Source: Mrakia gelida (Eukaryota; Basidiomycota; Tremellomycetes; Cystofilobasidiales; Mrakiaceae). From it: 64,000 bases of DNA. Below the pieces are notes generated by a model. It saw only the letters and a program-made list of their open reading frames with translations. It made no database searches and was not told the DNA's origin. Location of the stretch: assembly GCA_024345305.1 (NCBI GenBank), contig BRON01000005.1, positions 1,860,001 through 1,924,000 of the forward strand. Direction: 5' to 3'. Positions 11,501 to 24,231 of this stretch are shown here, piece after piece; positions within the stretch are counted from its first letter, which is position 1, and every line of letters begins with the position of its first letter. The position numbers and the translations under genes are program-made.

Positions 11501-12416
11501 CCTCTCACCAACATCTCCGAGCAAGCGAGAGACGGTGATGGTTCGAATCCAACTCTTCCCTCCTCCTCTCTGCTCCCTTTTTCGCTCGGTCGCTCACGTG
11601 ACGAGGGTTACTTATTACTTACCTCCCCTTCCTTCCCAACCCACTAGAGAGAAGAAAGGGCATTATGATCGTGAAAGCTAAGCTAGGGTAAAGATTAGAC
11701 GAGAGCGAGAGAGCGAAAGTAAGACTACAAGTGAGGTCGACGCGACGACGACGACCAAAACGAGGAGGGAGGGAGAAGCGGTTCCGACGAGCGAATCGAA
11801 GATGAGAGAGGGTTCCGAGGAGACGGGAGGGGAGAAGCGAGCGAGGTGAGGTAAGGTTGGGGTTTGGTGAAGGGGTGGTGGAAAGAAGAGGGAGAACGAT
11901 CGACGAACGATCCGAAGCTCCCTTTTCGTTCGATCTTTTCGTTCGATAGGTTTGGTTTGTTTTGAGGGCGAGGGAAGAAGTGAAGTCCTCGAGGGAAGAG
12001 AAGAAGGTACGAGGTTCGAGAGTGCGAAGGTGCGAGCTTCGAGGGGAGGCGAGGGCGAAGGCTCGAGGAGAGATGAGGAGACGGGAAGAGGCAGCGAGGA
12101 TGCAGGCGACTAGTTGAAAGAAGAAGGGAGAGAAGAGCGAGCGGGTCAGTAACGGTCTGAAGGGGAGGGAGGGTCGTGAGGGGAAGGTGGTGGCGTGCTA
12201 ACGAGTCTTGATCTGCGACGACGACGAAGAAGAGCAGGAGGGGAGGAATGGTCAGTCACGCCGCGTCGCGTCCCGCCCTCGTCTGGCGCGGCTGCTTGCA
12301 CTTACGCTTCCCTGCACCCCATCAACATAGATCAGAGTAAAACACGAAGTCAGCTCTCGTCCCTTCACCCCCCCGCTCCGTTCGAACACACCGAAACGCG
12401 AACCAAACTCACTCGT
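11501..12416. other. Gene-free purine-rich spacer
   Basis: Long GA-rich runs on the plus strand between the hairpin array and the 3' end of the minus-strand gene at 12417. No coding exons, tRNA or clear repeats are seen; part is probably the 3'UTR of that gene. Confidence 0.45.
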
Positions 12417-14135
12417 TCACTCTCCAACCCTCTCCCTCTTCACCTCCCTCTTCTGCTCCTGCACCTCCTCCCTCTTCACCTTCGCATCAGCCTTCGCCAG
12501 TGACTCCAGGATCCCTTGCAAGTCCCTCTCCTCCTCCTCACACCCCATCTCGACATCTCCCGCCTCCTCCCCTCCCCTCCCTCCCTCCACCATGATTCGA
12601 GCAGCAGGAGGAGGAGTAGGCAAGTTGGTCGAGTAGATGGAGGAGTCCGACGACGAGCTTGAGTTGGAGGTAGTGGAAGAAGCGCCTGTGGAGGTTGAGA
12701 CGGACGAGCAAGCTCGAGGTCTGTTTCGACGGAGGGGATCTTGCCATGTGGAGGGAGGCTGAGGGTTGGAGGTGTTTGTTTGGGTGTAGGCGGTGGTTGA
12801 GCGGGATCGGGAGCGGGAGTGAGAGTGGGAGTGAGGGGAGGTGGGTTTGGAAGTGTCTGTGAACGGAACGAACCAATGCGAGAGGAAAGGGCGACGAGTC
12901 AGTTTCGCTCGACCGCACGCTCGACGGCGAGGATGTATTCGTCAGAAGGACTCACCTCGAACGAAATGACCTTGAGAATCCCTCGGCTGGTAGAGATAGG
13001 CCAGATTGACCTTCCCTCCCTGTCCCTCCCCACCAAACTGTTCCTCGTCGTCGTCGTCCTCCTGCTTGACCTTGACCGACCCTCCTCCAGCGGTGGTCTT
13101 CCTTCGTTTCCTCCCTCCACCTTCAGCTCCAGCACCAGCCTTCTTCTTCCTCCCTCTCTTGACGGTCGTGCGTTCATCTTCCGATCCTGAGTCGATGGAG
13201 GAGAGGTCGGACGAAGGGGAGTGGGAGTGAGAATGGGAGGGAGGTGGAGGAGGAGGGCAGTGTCGTCTTCGAGGGAGGATGGGGTCTCGGTAGAGGATTG
13301 TTGAGGTTGAAGGAGGAGGTGGTGGGGAGGTTGGTTTGGGTTCAGAGGTGGTAGTGGTGATTATATGAGTGTCGTCGAGAGAAGGAGGACGAGGAGGAGC
13401 GAGCGTCGAGGTGTTGCCGTCGTCGTCGTGCGAACTCGTCGAGGGCTGATCCGTCCCTCCCCCTCCTCCTCCCTTCTTCCCCCTCCCCAACCTCCCAAAC
13501 GAGCGAACCGTCTTTCCACCTCCACCAGCAGCATTAGGAGGCTCTCCCTTTGCGATCCTCGCTCGTTCAGCCGGTCCTGGTCTTCGTCGACGAACTCCAG
13601 CAGCAGGAGCGGGAAGGGCAGGAGGGGGACGAGTGGTGGTGGAGGTGAGTTTGGTTGCTTCTCCCTCGACGACTTGAGCTCCGTCCTCCTCGAGTTCTGG
13701 GATTTCCGAGATGGTAGAGAGAGTTGATCCTGAGGAGGTCGTGGGTGGGGGAGGAGGAGGGGAGGGCGAAGGAGGAGAGGGAAGTTCTTCTTGTTCCGTT
13801 GAGGCTGGAGGGAAGCGTTCCTGGTCCATTGGCCTTCCTTCCTCCTCCCCTTCCTCCTCCTCGTCTTCCTCCTCCTGAACGACGACCGAAACGGGTCGCT
13901 TGACTGGAAGCTTCATATCCTCCGTCCTAAGTGGTTTGACGATCCCTTGGAAGAAGAGTGGCTGCTCGGGAGGAGAGGTCGTCGCAGAAGGAGGGGAGGT
14001 GGGCGAGGGAAGAGGAGGAAGTGACGAAGCAGCAGCAGCATGGTTCTTCTGCTTCGAGAGAGTCCGTTTCGAGATCACGATGGGAGGGATCACTCGTTGG
14101 GACTCGAGGTAGAGAGAAAGAGGGATCGGAGCCAT
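12417..14135 (-). CDS. Unknown disordered, probably nuclear protein
   Basis: Two exons on the minus strand: 14135-12956 and 12856-12417, joined in phase across a 99-nt intron with GTGAGT, CTGAC and CAG; about 539 aa. It starts MAPIPLSLYLESQRVIPPIV, the only stretch that looks ordered. The rest is low complexity: acidic runs (QEEEDEEEEGEEEG), poly-Pro, Ser/His repeats, a basic patch (RRRRPGPAERARIAKGEPP) and a bipartite nuclear-localisation-like region (KRGRKKK followed by RKRRK). The C-terminus is a charged helix rich in KREE repeats. I do not recognise a domain. Chromatin- or transcription-related function is only a guess from composition. Confidence 0.7.
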
Positions 14136-14336
14136 GCTGTTTTTTTTGGAGGGTGTGGTGGGTGGTGGGAAGGAGAGGAACGAAACGAAATGAGCTCTTC
14201 CCCTTTCGAGGGCTGAACGTTGCCCTTCCCCTCCCTTTGCTTCTCCCTTTCCCCTTTTCGAGTCGAGAAAACGATCCGATAGAAACCCTATGCTATGCAA
14301 CCCTAACCTTCCTTCCTTCCTATGCAAACCCTCCAC

Positions 14337-17300
14337 TCAGAACAAAGCCACTCCCTCTCCCTTCTTCCCTCCCGCCCCTCCGGTCGCGACGACCTTCCCG
14401 TCGAATCCGAACGCATCGCCCTCGACAGCGATCCAGTCCCGATCCCTTACATCCTTCGAAGCACTCCTGAGGCCAAGGAGCTTCTCGAGGTTGGTGGAGA
14501 CGAGCGCGAGTGCCTTCTGAGGAGTGAGCGAGGGAGAGCCGAGAAGCGTCCAGCCGGCGTCGAAACGGGTGTTGCGAGCGGACCAGCTACGAGAGAGAAG
14601 GAGGGAGAGGAGGAGGTCAGTTCACCAGAGGTAGAGACGAAAGAAGAGACGGAGAGGACGTACGACTCGTCAATACCGAGACCGACGAGCTGATTGGAAC
14701 GAAAGGATCGCAGTCAGAAAGGGAATCGAACGACCGACGCGACTTCGATTCGAGAAACTCACCACTCCAGCGGAAACCAACGCCTCTACGGGAGTCTGCT
14801 CAGTGAGAGGAGGTCCAGCGAGATGTCTCTTCCTGTCCCAGGTGGAAGGGACTGAGCGAGAAGGAGTGAGGATGACTCCGATGTCGGCAGAGGCGATCTC
14901 GTCGGCGAGCTGAAACGGAGGAAACGTCGAGGTCAGTTCGCGAGGAGGAGGGGGAGGAGAGTTTGGAGATGTGACGAACAAGGTGGGCTTCAGTTCCTCC
15001 CGAGATGGTCATCTTGATACTCTTGCCAGTCTCGAACTCGATCTCGCCTGCGGCGGAACGAGAAGGAAGCGGTCGTCAGTTTCAGCTCGAACGAACGACG
15101 CGTCTCAAAGCTTCGACCCAACCTTCAAACCTCGTCGACTCAGGTAAAGCAGCAAGAGAGGCGGCACTCACCCTTCAAAACAATCAACCTCGCAATGATA
15201 TCCGCCTTGTGCGTCTCAATCACCACCGGCAACTCCCCACCAGCGACCTTCTTCCACCACCCTCCTTCGTCCTTCGTCTTCCCCTTCAACAACTTCCTCA
15301 GCACCCCAATCTGGGTCGAAATCGACAGATCCAATCCGTACGCGTGTCCGATGGTGAGATGAACGGCGGTGACCTCCTGGAGGATAGCGTTGGGAGAGAG
15401 AGGGTTGGCAGCTCGGGGGGAGAAGGCGAAGGAAAGTCCATGGATGAAGGAGGAGGAGGGAGCGGTGATGGCTTTGGTGACTCCAAATTTGGCAGCGATG
15501 CTGGTGAAAAGTGAAAGCAAAGAGTGGGTCAGAGGAAGGAGGGACGAAGGGAAGGCGAGGGGACGGAAACTCACAGCGCGTCCTTCGTTCCGAACGAAGC
15601 TCCATCAGCGGCTCGAATCAACTCGTCCTTCAGCACGTCGGCGACCCCAAAGGCAAGCCCCTCCCCAACATATCCATCCTGAGTCAACTCCTCCTGAACA
15701 ATCTCCACCAATCCCAAAGGACTTCCGTACGAAGCGAGCCCAGGAAGCAGCGCCCCTCCCTTCAAATCTACCACCTCCAACCCCTTCATCGACTCGAACT
15801 CCTCCAAGCACTTCCTCCCCAAGCAAGCGACCTTCCCTCCCTTGATGACCACCACTCCGACCTCGCTCTCCTCCTCCTCCTCCTCCGCTCCAGAAGCAGA
15901 GAACCTCTCCTCGACGTCGTCCCCGTCCGAGAGGTAGACGTGCGAGACGTTCGTGAAGATCAAGTCGTTGACGATCTTCTTCTCGATGAGGTCGGCGTAG
16001 GGAGGGTCGCCTCGGGTTTGTTTGTGGATCTCGGCTTCGTTTCCGAAGGAGGGAGAGGTGGGAGCGACTTGGTACTTCGAAGGTTTGGTCGGGTTCAGGT
16101 GAGGGGAGATGAGTTGAGGGATTCCGTCGATGTAGACTTGGGTGGGTGTGGTGCCGAGGGTGAGTGGGTGAGAGTCCCTGCGACAAGGGGAGAAAAAAGG
16201 AGAGTGAGTCGGGGGGACGAGTGGGGATGAGCAGGGAAAAGAACGAACCAGACGACGACGTCTGAGAGGTGGAAAGACACGAGGGGGGGTCAGCTCGCGA
16301 TCAAACGACCCTGGACGAGGAAGTGGAGAGGTATAGAAGGAGACTGACCAGCATCGTAGGCAGCTCGCAGGAAGCCGATTCGGTGATCCATCCCGAGAGC
16401 CTTAGCAGGGGCTGAGAGCGAAGAGAACGACGCGTCAGTTGGCTCCTGCTTCGCGTCGTCGAGTGAAGCGTCTTTCCACGACTCACTTGTCGTAACCGAA
16501 GCGAGAGCTAAGCTCGTGTTCAGACCGTAGTAGTTGGCCTGAGCGGCCTCAAAGATGAGGTATCGGGAGTCGAGGACCTGCGAGAGACGACAGAGCAAAA
16601 GCGTCAGTCCGAGGCCGAAGACCAGGAGGGAAAGAGGCGCGACGCGACTTACAGGATGGTCGCTCTTCATCACAACAGGTATACCAGCCTCCGAAAGGAT
16701 CTTGGCTGCGAACTCGGAACCTCGAGACTGCAGGCGAAGAAGAGAAGCAGGATCAGCGCTTCGTTCGAACTCTTCGACGCGCTCCTCTCGTCGAACGACT
16801 CGACTCACAGCCTCTCGCTTGTAGTTCTTGTTGGTAGCGAAGATGGCAGCAGCAGGGATCCTTCCCCACGCCCTCTTGAGTAGGTCGGGAACGAGATAAG
16901 CCTCGTGAGCGTGGTGAACGGCGGCGAGAGGGAACTGAGCGAAAGAAAGAAGAGCGCGTGAGCTCGACGCCTCGCGCACAGAGGAGTCGACCAGCAAGCT
17001 TCGGGACTCACTTTGAACTCGTTGGTAAGTCGAATTAGTTGATCGAAGTCCACGCCCTCGTAACAGTGGACGTTAACTCTGACCTTCCCTCGCAAAACGT
17101 CGGCGAGAGCCTCCCATTCGAGATCGTCCGGGAAGGGTTCCTGTTCGAACGAAGCGAGATCGAAGGATTCAGCGCTCGCTTTCTATCAGCCCGACGGGTC
17201 GGAAAGCTGCTGACCTTGTTGAGCTTTCCAGCCTTGCACCACTCGTCTTGCTTGTTGCGAAGCTTGGTAGCAGAGGTGTCTGAAAAGACAGGAACGAACG

Positions 17301-18635
17301 AACGAAGATCAGCTCAAGCGAGAGCCCCATAACTATCACGGCGACACAGTCGAACTCACAGGCCTTCCTGAACGAGTAGGCTTGATCAAACCTGTTGTCT
17401 CCGTAGACTCCGTGGATGTTCTCTGCAAGGAGAACGAGAGAAAAGACGAAGAGAGCCGCGTCAGGGCGAGAAGAAGCGGCGAAAGAAGAGAACGAACGAG
17501 ACCTCACCTCCGCAAGCTATAGACGTCAAAAGCGCAATCGGGTGAGTCAGCAGGCTCATTCACTACGTACCAACAGAAGAAAGGACGCACCATGCTTCAT
17601 GTGACGCTCGAAACCAGTCCTCCTGATTCCACCCTCATCCGAGAGGACGAAAGGATTCTCCACCACCATCGACGACGGAGTGTTCTCGGCAGTCTGACGA
17701 GGCTTGATGACGAAAGCTTGACCTCCGATGTTGTTGGCGCTACCAGCTAACACGGCGAAAAAGTCGTCAGACGAGTAATGCGAGAAGGAGACGGCGCGAG
17801 ACGAAGAGAGCGGAACTGAGGGACGAACGAAGAATGAGAGCGGTCGTCAGACCACCAGCGATCGAGAGGTTGTAAGCAGCATCGTGGGTGTTAAGTCCAT
17901 CGATGGATCGAAGGAAGGGAAGGATGGGAGCTTTGACGGAGTCTGGGGATGGAGAGAGAAGGGAGGAGAGGCGCGATCGGTGAGCTTGGAGAACGAGATG
18001 GAAGAAGGAGGGAGAGATTCGAGCTCACTGGTATCTTCCGACCCGTCCAGCTCAGGGAGAGAGTCGACTCCGAGATGAGAGTGAAGCTAAGAATGCCGAA
18101 GAGGGAGAGATGATCAGGAAAGAGTCGCTCGAAAGAAGGAAGGAGAGGGACGGAGGGAAGAAGGAAGGAAGGTCGAGCTCACATCGACGATTCCTGGTGT
18201 GACCCAGCTTCCACCGAGGTTGATCTCCTCCACAACCTTCCCGCCCCCAAAGTTCTTGAGTACCTCCTCCTTGGATCTTCCAACAGACTTGATGAGACCG
18301 TTCTCGAGAAGGAGAGACCCTCCATAGATGATCTCCTCGCCTCCTTCGTTTCCCGTCCAAAGAGTTCCGTTGACGAGCAGGACAGCTCCCGTTCCTTTGA
18401 CGAATCGATCCGAGACGGTCCTCTGACCCATAGAGAGAGCGGGAGAGGGACGTTGGAGAGCAGCGCATTCGTCGAGACCTTGTTGGATGAAGGAAGGGAC
18501 GGGGGGAGGGAAGATGGTCGAGAGAGGGTTGGGGACCAAGGGGAGAAGGAGGAGGAGAGGGAGGTAAGGGAGCCATTTGGGAGTTGAAGGAGAATGATGG
18601 GACTCTGAGCGAGCAAAGGGAGAAGGAAGACCCAT
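14337..18635 (-). CDS. Amidohydrolase, carbohydrate esterase family 9-like, membrane-anchored
   Basis: Nineteen exons (minus strand): 18635-18183, 18086-18029, 17942-17829, 17746-17591, 17516-17508, 17422-17360, 17279-17215, 17140-17012, 16934-16809, 16727-16653, 16577-16487, 16411-16349, 16261-16249, 16177-15575, 15500-15172, 15047-14980, 14909-14763, 14690-14665, 14586-14337; 945 aa, all phases consistent. N-terminal hydrophobic anchor (WLPYLPLLLLLPLV), then the metal-binding DLHSHLGV motif, an AGGLTTALILPGSANNIGG block, HACGENIHGVYGDNRF, VHHAHEAY, and GMDHRIGFL with VVVWDSHPLTLG, the usual end of this amidohydrolase fold. A second composite-domain-like half follows. Exons of 9 nt and 13 nt are required to keep HACGEN and VVVWD intact. 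Annotated fungal relatives are called CE9 or imidazolonepropionase-like; the substrate is unknown. An upstream in-frame ATG at 18719 is possible. Confidence 0.82.
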
Positions 18636-18930
18636 GTTGGCAGCGGGTGAGGGTTGGGAGAAGAAAAGAGAAGGGCCAAGGAGGAGCAGATGGGTCGTCG
18701 AGCTCAGCGTCGGGCACATCCGTTATCGTCCTTTCCCCCTTTAAGACGCCGAGGAAGATTTTCAGGATCTTTGACGAGAGGATTGGCTGACGAGAAGCGT
18801 ACACTTCTGAGCGACAATACGACAAGCAGCTTCGAAGGACTCGTCGTCAAGGTCGTCTCTTCTTCGACCCTAAATTCATGAGCTCGCTTCGGGCGATCCT
18901 CCAACTTCGACCTTCTCTGGAGCGAACGGG
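18636..18930. promoter_or_regulatory. Bidirectional promoter between amidohydrolase and F-box gene 1
   Basis: The 295 bp separating two divergent start codons must hold both promoters. No TATA box or recognised operator could be assigned. Confidence 0.5.
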
Positions 18931-20216
18931 ATGGCTTCTCCCCTCTCTCTACTCTCAGGACCGCAAGAAGCTTCCACGAGGACCTCCGGGTTTGGATCAC
19001 CATCGATCTCGGACAACGTCGAGGTGAGTTTCTTTCTCCATCGACCCGCAACCTCTGTGCGAGCTCGCTCCTCCTCACTCCTCGAGTTCCTCCCCCTCTT
19101 CTGTTCTTTCCAAAGCTGACAGCCCCTTTTTACTGCTTCTACAGGTTGAGGGAAACCGCTCTCGTCCCTCGCGGAGGATCCCGAATGAAATCCTGCTCGC
19201 CATCCTCGCTCAGTGCTCCCCTTCGACGCTCGCCGCCTTCGCTCAAACGTCCTTCGCCTTCCTCGAGGTCGCATCTCCTCTCCTCTACGATCGCGTCACG
19301 ATATCTAGATTCAGGCAGGCGACTCTGTTCTTTCATCCACCAGTCAGTACGAATCTCAGATCAGGTGGCTGCTTCGTTCGAGGGGAAGGGAGGGAAGCGA
19401 ACGGGAGGACGTCGAGCTCACACCTTTGACCTCCCTCCTCGCTCCCTTCCCCTTGATCCTGCAGCCACCCTTCACGCACCCTCTTCTACCTCGCATCGAT
19501 CCCTACGTCTCTCGCAGTCAGACCAACCATCTCGTCATCACGGCCCCTTCCATCAACGACAGCGACGCCTACAGGCTGCATCCACTCTTCCCCCCTCCCA
19601 CCGGTCCGCTCCTCCTCAAGTCCTTCTTCAACCCAGCGGATAACCCGTTCTTCAACAAAGTCATCAATCCTTCACTATGTACCTTCCCCTTGCCGTTATC
19701 CACACTGCACGTCCTCGCCCAAGTCACGGGTCACACTTCCGCCCTCTCCCGTCACTGTTCTGCCCACCTCGACGCAAACTGGGATCGGCTCGAAGACCTC
19801 GTTTTCACTGGTTTCTACCTCGACGACATGCCTCCTACTCTGAGCAAGCGGGGGAAGAACTGTCGATTCACGATGGATCTTTCGATGCTCGAGCAGAAGG
19901 TGGATCCCAGGAATCCCAAAGGGTCGTCTCAGAGGGTGTTGGAAGGGTTCGCAAAGAGCTTGGGTGGCTCGAGAGGAAGGGTTTGGGTTGGGTCGGAGGA
20001 GATGAGGGAGATGTTCGAGTTGGCCAAGAAGGAGGTGGCGGAAAGGTTGAAGGGAGACGTGCTGGAGCAGGCGATGGGAAGGATAACGGTGGAGATCAAG
20101 CCTGTTCGTCGCCCTCCTTCCTTTCCTCATATTCATCGTTCGACGCGTCCGTCGAAGCGAAACGCTCGCTGACTCCTTCGCTCTGTTCCTTTTCTTGCCG
20201 ACTCCAGCTCTCATGA
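18931..20216 (+). CDS. F-box protein 1
   Basis: Four exons: 18931-19023, 19145-19342, 19465-20103, 20208-20216; 312 aa. Exon 2 carries an F-box-like start, RRIPNEILLAILAQCSP, continuing STLAAFAQTSFAFLEVASPL and LLYDRVTI, the region expected to bind Skp1 in an SCF ubiquitin ligase. The C-terminal part (YVSRSQTNHLVI onward, DRLEDLVFTGFYLDD) resembles divergent leucine-rich substrate-binding domains. The last exon is only nine nucleotides (Leu-Ser-stop), defined by a GTTCGT donor, GCTGAC branch site and CCAG acceptor. It is paralogous in layout to the F-box gene ending at 20713. Target proteins are unknown. Confidence 0.75.
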
Positions 20217-20712
20217 TATGTAACAATACGATGACTCGGATCTTGCTCGTATTCAGTTGCCTCCGCGAAAGATCGATCCTTCCTTCCTCTCTCAAGAGAC
20301 GACGGACGTTTCGATTCAAAACGCGATCTTCGCCCATCTCATTCAAGGGTGCTCTACCAACCAGATTGCTACTTAGCTAGCACGTCTTCTCGGAGAGGGG
20401 TTCGTGTCCTGTTCTGTTCGTAGCGAAGAAAGATGAAGAACAGGGGTCAGCCAGCGACTTCTTCGCGGGGAGGAAAGAGAGGAGTACGCGACGAACCTGC
20501 ATTTTCATCGAGCTCGACGAAGGACCGGCAGCACACCGATTCGAGGCTTCCGCCACCGTTGCACTCGACTGTCGAGATGACCGAAAAGGAGGAAAAGGTC
20601 AGCTCAAGCTCCGACGGGAAGAATGACGCGTCGACGAGCGAAGCGAGGGACGAGAGACGAACCATCGAACGATCCGGGCTTGGAAGGTTTCAGCCCTCGG
20701 AGTGAGCCCATC
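20217..20712. other. Convergent intergenic region with minus-strand splice-like signals
   Basis: Lies between the ends of two F-box genes. On the minus strand two further intron-like pairs occur (GTTCGT with CTGAC with CAG), bounding open segments that read GSLRGLKPSKPGSFDG, VECNGGGSLESVCCRSF and HEPLSEKTC before a TAG at 20377. They could be alternative 3' exons of F-box gene 2, or spliced 3'UTR. Confidence 0.35.
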
Positions 20713-22284
20713 TCAGTACACCTGAGAGCACGGGGAAAGAGGTGCGAGTAGTTCAGCGAAAACTCCCGATGAGATAAACAAACGAGCAGAACGAAAGATG
20801 GGCTCACTTCGAGCAACGCCGTTTTGAGCTCTCTCTCCTCGTTCGACAAAAACGCCCAACGAGACGCTGATTAGTGGTGCGGCAAAACATACCAAACAAG
20901 GACCGACGTCAGGGTCTTTTTTCACGTGCAAGACTGATCAGAAAACAGAGTGCAAAGTTACTAACCCTTCTGCTCCTCCGTCAAAACAAGAACGACAATC
21001 GTCTCCCTCCACTCCTTCCCCATCGAGTCCTCCAACGCTCCCTCAACCATCTCCTTCTCCTCCTCCTTCCCAACAACGATCTCCAACGCCCCCTCAGCTC
21101 TATTCCAAGCCCTCCCAAGAACCCCTTCTTCCAAAACCCTCTCCAACCCAGCCCCATCCCAGAAATCAGCAAAGTTCTCCACCACGTCCCACACGAATCG
21201 ATAAACGGTTGAAGAGTAGGGTCTGGGATCCATCTCGACGAGATGAACCTCGTCATCGAGAACGTTGAAGACGATATCGGTGTTTCGGCAGGTGACGACC
21301 TGTAGGTTGGACCAAGCGAAGAGACATCGACGAGCGAAGGTTTGGTTGAGAGGCCAAGGGGGGTTGAGTTGGGTGGAGGAGAAGGTGAAGCGTTTGGGGT
21401 TGAGGGAGGCGAAGAGGTCTAGGACGGGAGCGAGGACGACTCGGCGGGGGTAGGAGGGGTTGTAGGATTGGGTGATGGAGAGTTCGAGGGTTTGGAGGGA
21501 GGGGAAGGAGAGGAGAGGGAAGGGAGTTGTGCTTGAGTGTTCGTCGTCCGAGTCTTCTTCGTCTTCTTCCTCGTCGTCGTCGGAGAGAGTGGAGTTGGAG
21601 TCGGAGTCCAAGGATCGGGAGCGGCCGGAGTGTTGCCAGACGGGGATGGTGAGGTTGATGACTTTGTCGAGGGAGAGACGGGGGAGGAGGGTTGAGAGAG
21701 CGGGGGAGTAGGTCTGGAGACGCGTCGAGAAACGAGGGAGGTTTCGGTTAGTTTTGCTCGACGTGGGTGAGCTTAGGCTCGATGAGAATGAGATGACAGC
21801 TCACAGGTTTGACGAAGTTGTCAAGATCCTGGCGAGATCTGGGAGTGAAGGTCTCGTAGAGAATGGGAGTAGCGATTTCGAGCCAGACGAAGCTGGTTCG
21901 AGTGAGGAGGGTGAGAGATTTGTTGTCGCACTCGTAGGCGATGGCTCGAAGGATCTCGTTAGGTAGGCGAGGGAGTACAGATGGTACGGGAGATACCTGA
22001 TCAACGAAAAAAGTGTATGATCAGCGCTCTAGTCCGAAAACGAGGAACGGAAAAGAGAAGGGAAGGAAGTCGAAGCTCACCTTCTTCGTTTGCGAACTCG
22101 ACCAAATCCACGGTCTGCCTGACTCCGCCGCAAGATTCGCTGGATCCCCATCCCGGAGGAAGATACCTCCATCAATCGATAGAAGCCTTCGCTGTCGAAG
22201 AATCTCCGTTTCCGCTCGTTGAAGCATGGAGGCGAGCTCTTCGCTCGAGCGTCCGGCGAAGGAGGAAGGAGGAGGGACGGCCAT
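20713..22284 (-). CDS. F-box protein 2
   Basis: Minus-strand exons: 22284-22081, 21996-21805, 21713-20966, 20866-20808, 20721-20713; about 403 aa. Exon 2 has the F-box: RLPNEILRAIAYECDNKS followed by LTLLTRTSFVWLEIATPILY, closely parallel to F-box protein 1. The long exon 3 reads LRR-like (SLQTLELSITQSY, FASLNPKRFTF, AWSNLQVVTC) with an acidic run DDDEEEDEEDSDDE. A simple reading stops at 20961, but a GTTAGT donor overlaps that stop. Splicing gives a charged helix SNEERELKTALLE before a nine-base last exon (Val-Tyr-stop). Predicted SCF substrate adaptor. A longer form using exons down to 20377 is possible if the acceptor at CTGAG is used. Confidence 0.7.
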
Positions 22285-22576
22285 GGTTGGGTGCGAACGA
22301 CGGGGGCTGAGCGAAGATATAGCAGAAAATATCTCGATGAGTACACGTGTCTGACTCATTTTGACGCCCTGAGAAGGAAAGTTTTGCTCACGAAGGTTTC
22401 TGTAGCTTGTTCTGGTCGGGAGGGAAGCGAGCTCGACCCCTCGAAGTTCCCTTCACCTCTCTCGATCCGCCAACGCCGACTTGGACATCTCCCGCTCCCC
22501 TTGTCCCACTCCCTCACCTCTCGACGACCCACAGGCGGCTTCCCTACTCGACTCTTGCAGTCTCGACTTCGAGGGA

Positions 22577-24231
22577 ATGGCGTTTACCCCCTCTTCCTCG
22601 ACTCCATCGAGCTCAACGTGGCAGTGGCAAGCTCAACACGGCCTCTTCTTCAACCCAGCTCGCAACCTCTGGGCCCAGTACGACGCTCAAACTGGAGAGT
22701 ACACCTATCTCCCATCGGAACCGGACGTTGGGACCTCAGCAACAGCCGAGGAGACGAAGGGGAAGGAGGACGGAGAAATCTCAGACGAAGAAGGTCAACA
22801 TCCTCCCCTCCCTTCCTCCTCCTCCTCTCGACCTCTTCCTTCGAACGACTACGACGATCCCTCCCTCTACGCCTTCCCATCTTCCTCGTCATCTTCTCGC
22901 CCACCTACCACCACCACCGGAACCGCCCAATCAACCCTCCGACTCCTCCTCGTCTCCTCCTCCTGCCTTCCCTCAATTCAACACCTCGCTCTCCTCTCCT
23001 CCCTCCAACCTGACGGCTACACCCTCGGACGCGACAAGCAGCTCTCTCCAGAGGAAGGAAGGATCCGTCTGCGGGAGATGGAGGTCAGCAAGAGTCATGC
23101 TATCGTCTACCATACGGTGGACGATGCAGCAGAGGCGGAAGCAGCAGCATACGTCGACCGAGATGCTTGGGGAGGAGGAGGAGACGAGGTTGAGGGAAGA
23201 GCTTGGGATCGAGGCAAGGGGACGGGAGGGAAGTGGTGGGTCGTCGACTCGGGGAGTGTGCATGGGACGTATCTGAGAAAGGGGACGGAGAGGGAGAAGG
23301 TACAGGAGGGAGGAGATGGGCTGGGTTACGACGGGGAGGTTGGGCCGAAGGTCGTGAAGGGAGCAGGGAAGAAGGAGAAGGGCAAGAGGTTGAGCGAGTC
23401 GAAGACGGCTAGTCTGCCAGCTCAGTTGGAGCATGGAGATCTCCTGAGTGTTGGGAGCACAGTTTTCGAGGTGAGTCGAGCTCCTTCTTCGTTCGAAACT
23501 CGAGACTGTCGAAGCTCAAGCTCACTCGCCGCGTCCTTCCCTCCTTCTCTTCTCACCCTCAGGTCCACCTTCATCCCAACTTCCCTTGCACCAAATGCTC
23601 TTCCACCACCACCTCCTCCCTCATCCCCACCTCCTTCGCTCCCGACTCCTCCTCTCAATCCTCCGACGCGTCGTCCTCCTGGAAATCCATCCTCGACCGC
23701 GAACACGGCCCTCAGCTCCCTCCCCTCAACCCTCGCGAGAAGCTCAAACGACTCAAGGAGGAACTCCTCTCAAAGGAATCGACGAAACAGATCTTGTCTC
23801 GCAGTGTCGAAGAGGAGGGAGAGCGGAGGAAGGAGCGAGAGTATCAAGATCGTGCAGCCCTTCGACGCGAGACCTATCCGGACGAACCCCTCCCACCTCC
23901 CATCGCTTCCTCCTACTCCAAGAAACGGAAATCCAACCCTACCTCCCTCTCGGCTCTTCTCAAACCTCCGGCCACCCAAACCACCTACTCGGCTCTTCCC
24001 TCGTCGAACGTCGGGCACGCTCTCCTCCTCAAAGCTGGTTGGACGCCTGGAACTGCTCTCGGGCTGGGCGAAGGTCGTACGGAGCCTCTGCAGGTGAAGA
24101 GGATGGCTGGGGAAGGGAGGAAGGGTCTGGGAGTCAGGTCGGTCGAGGTCAGCGGTGAGGGAGGAGAGGCTGGCGATTGGAGGGATCAAGGGAAATCGAA
24201 ACGATGGAAGGAGGAGATGGGCTTGCTGTGA
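22577..24231 (+). CDS. OCRE/FHA/G-patch protein, AGGF1-like
   Basis: Two exons (22577-23470, 23563-24231), 520 aa. Domain order matches angiogenic factor with G-patch and FHA (AGGF1) proteins. Residues ~14-50 form an OCRE-like aromatic repeat (WQWQAQHGLFFNPARNLWAQ, YDAQTGEYTYL). Residues ~160-300 form an FHA domain (GYTLGRDKQLS, SKSHAIVYH, WWVVDSGSVHGTYL, HGDLLSVGSTVFEVH). A C-terminal G-patch starts NVGHALLLKAGWTPGTALGL. A low-complexity insertion, WDRGKGTGGKW and KGAGKKEKGKRLSE, interrupts the FHA region. Likely nuclear RNA- or splicing-related; FHA suggests phosphothreonine binding. The frame is open upstream of the chosen ATG, so a 5' exon could add residues such as SLLDSCSLDFEG. Confidence 0.82.

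Noticed and set aside
11530..11560. tRNA T-arm-like GGTTCGAATCC
   Set aside because: No acceptor, D-arm or anticodon stem can be built around it.
22407..23276. Plus-strand open frame in another frame over the AGGF1-like gene
   Set aside because: Shadow frame; the FHA and G-patch motifs are all in the annotated frame.
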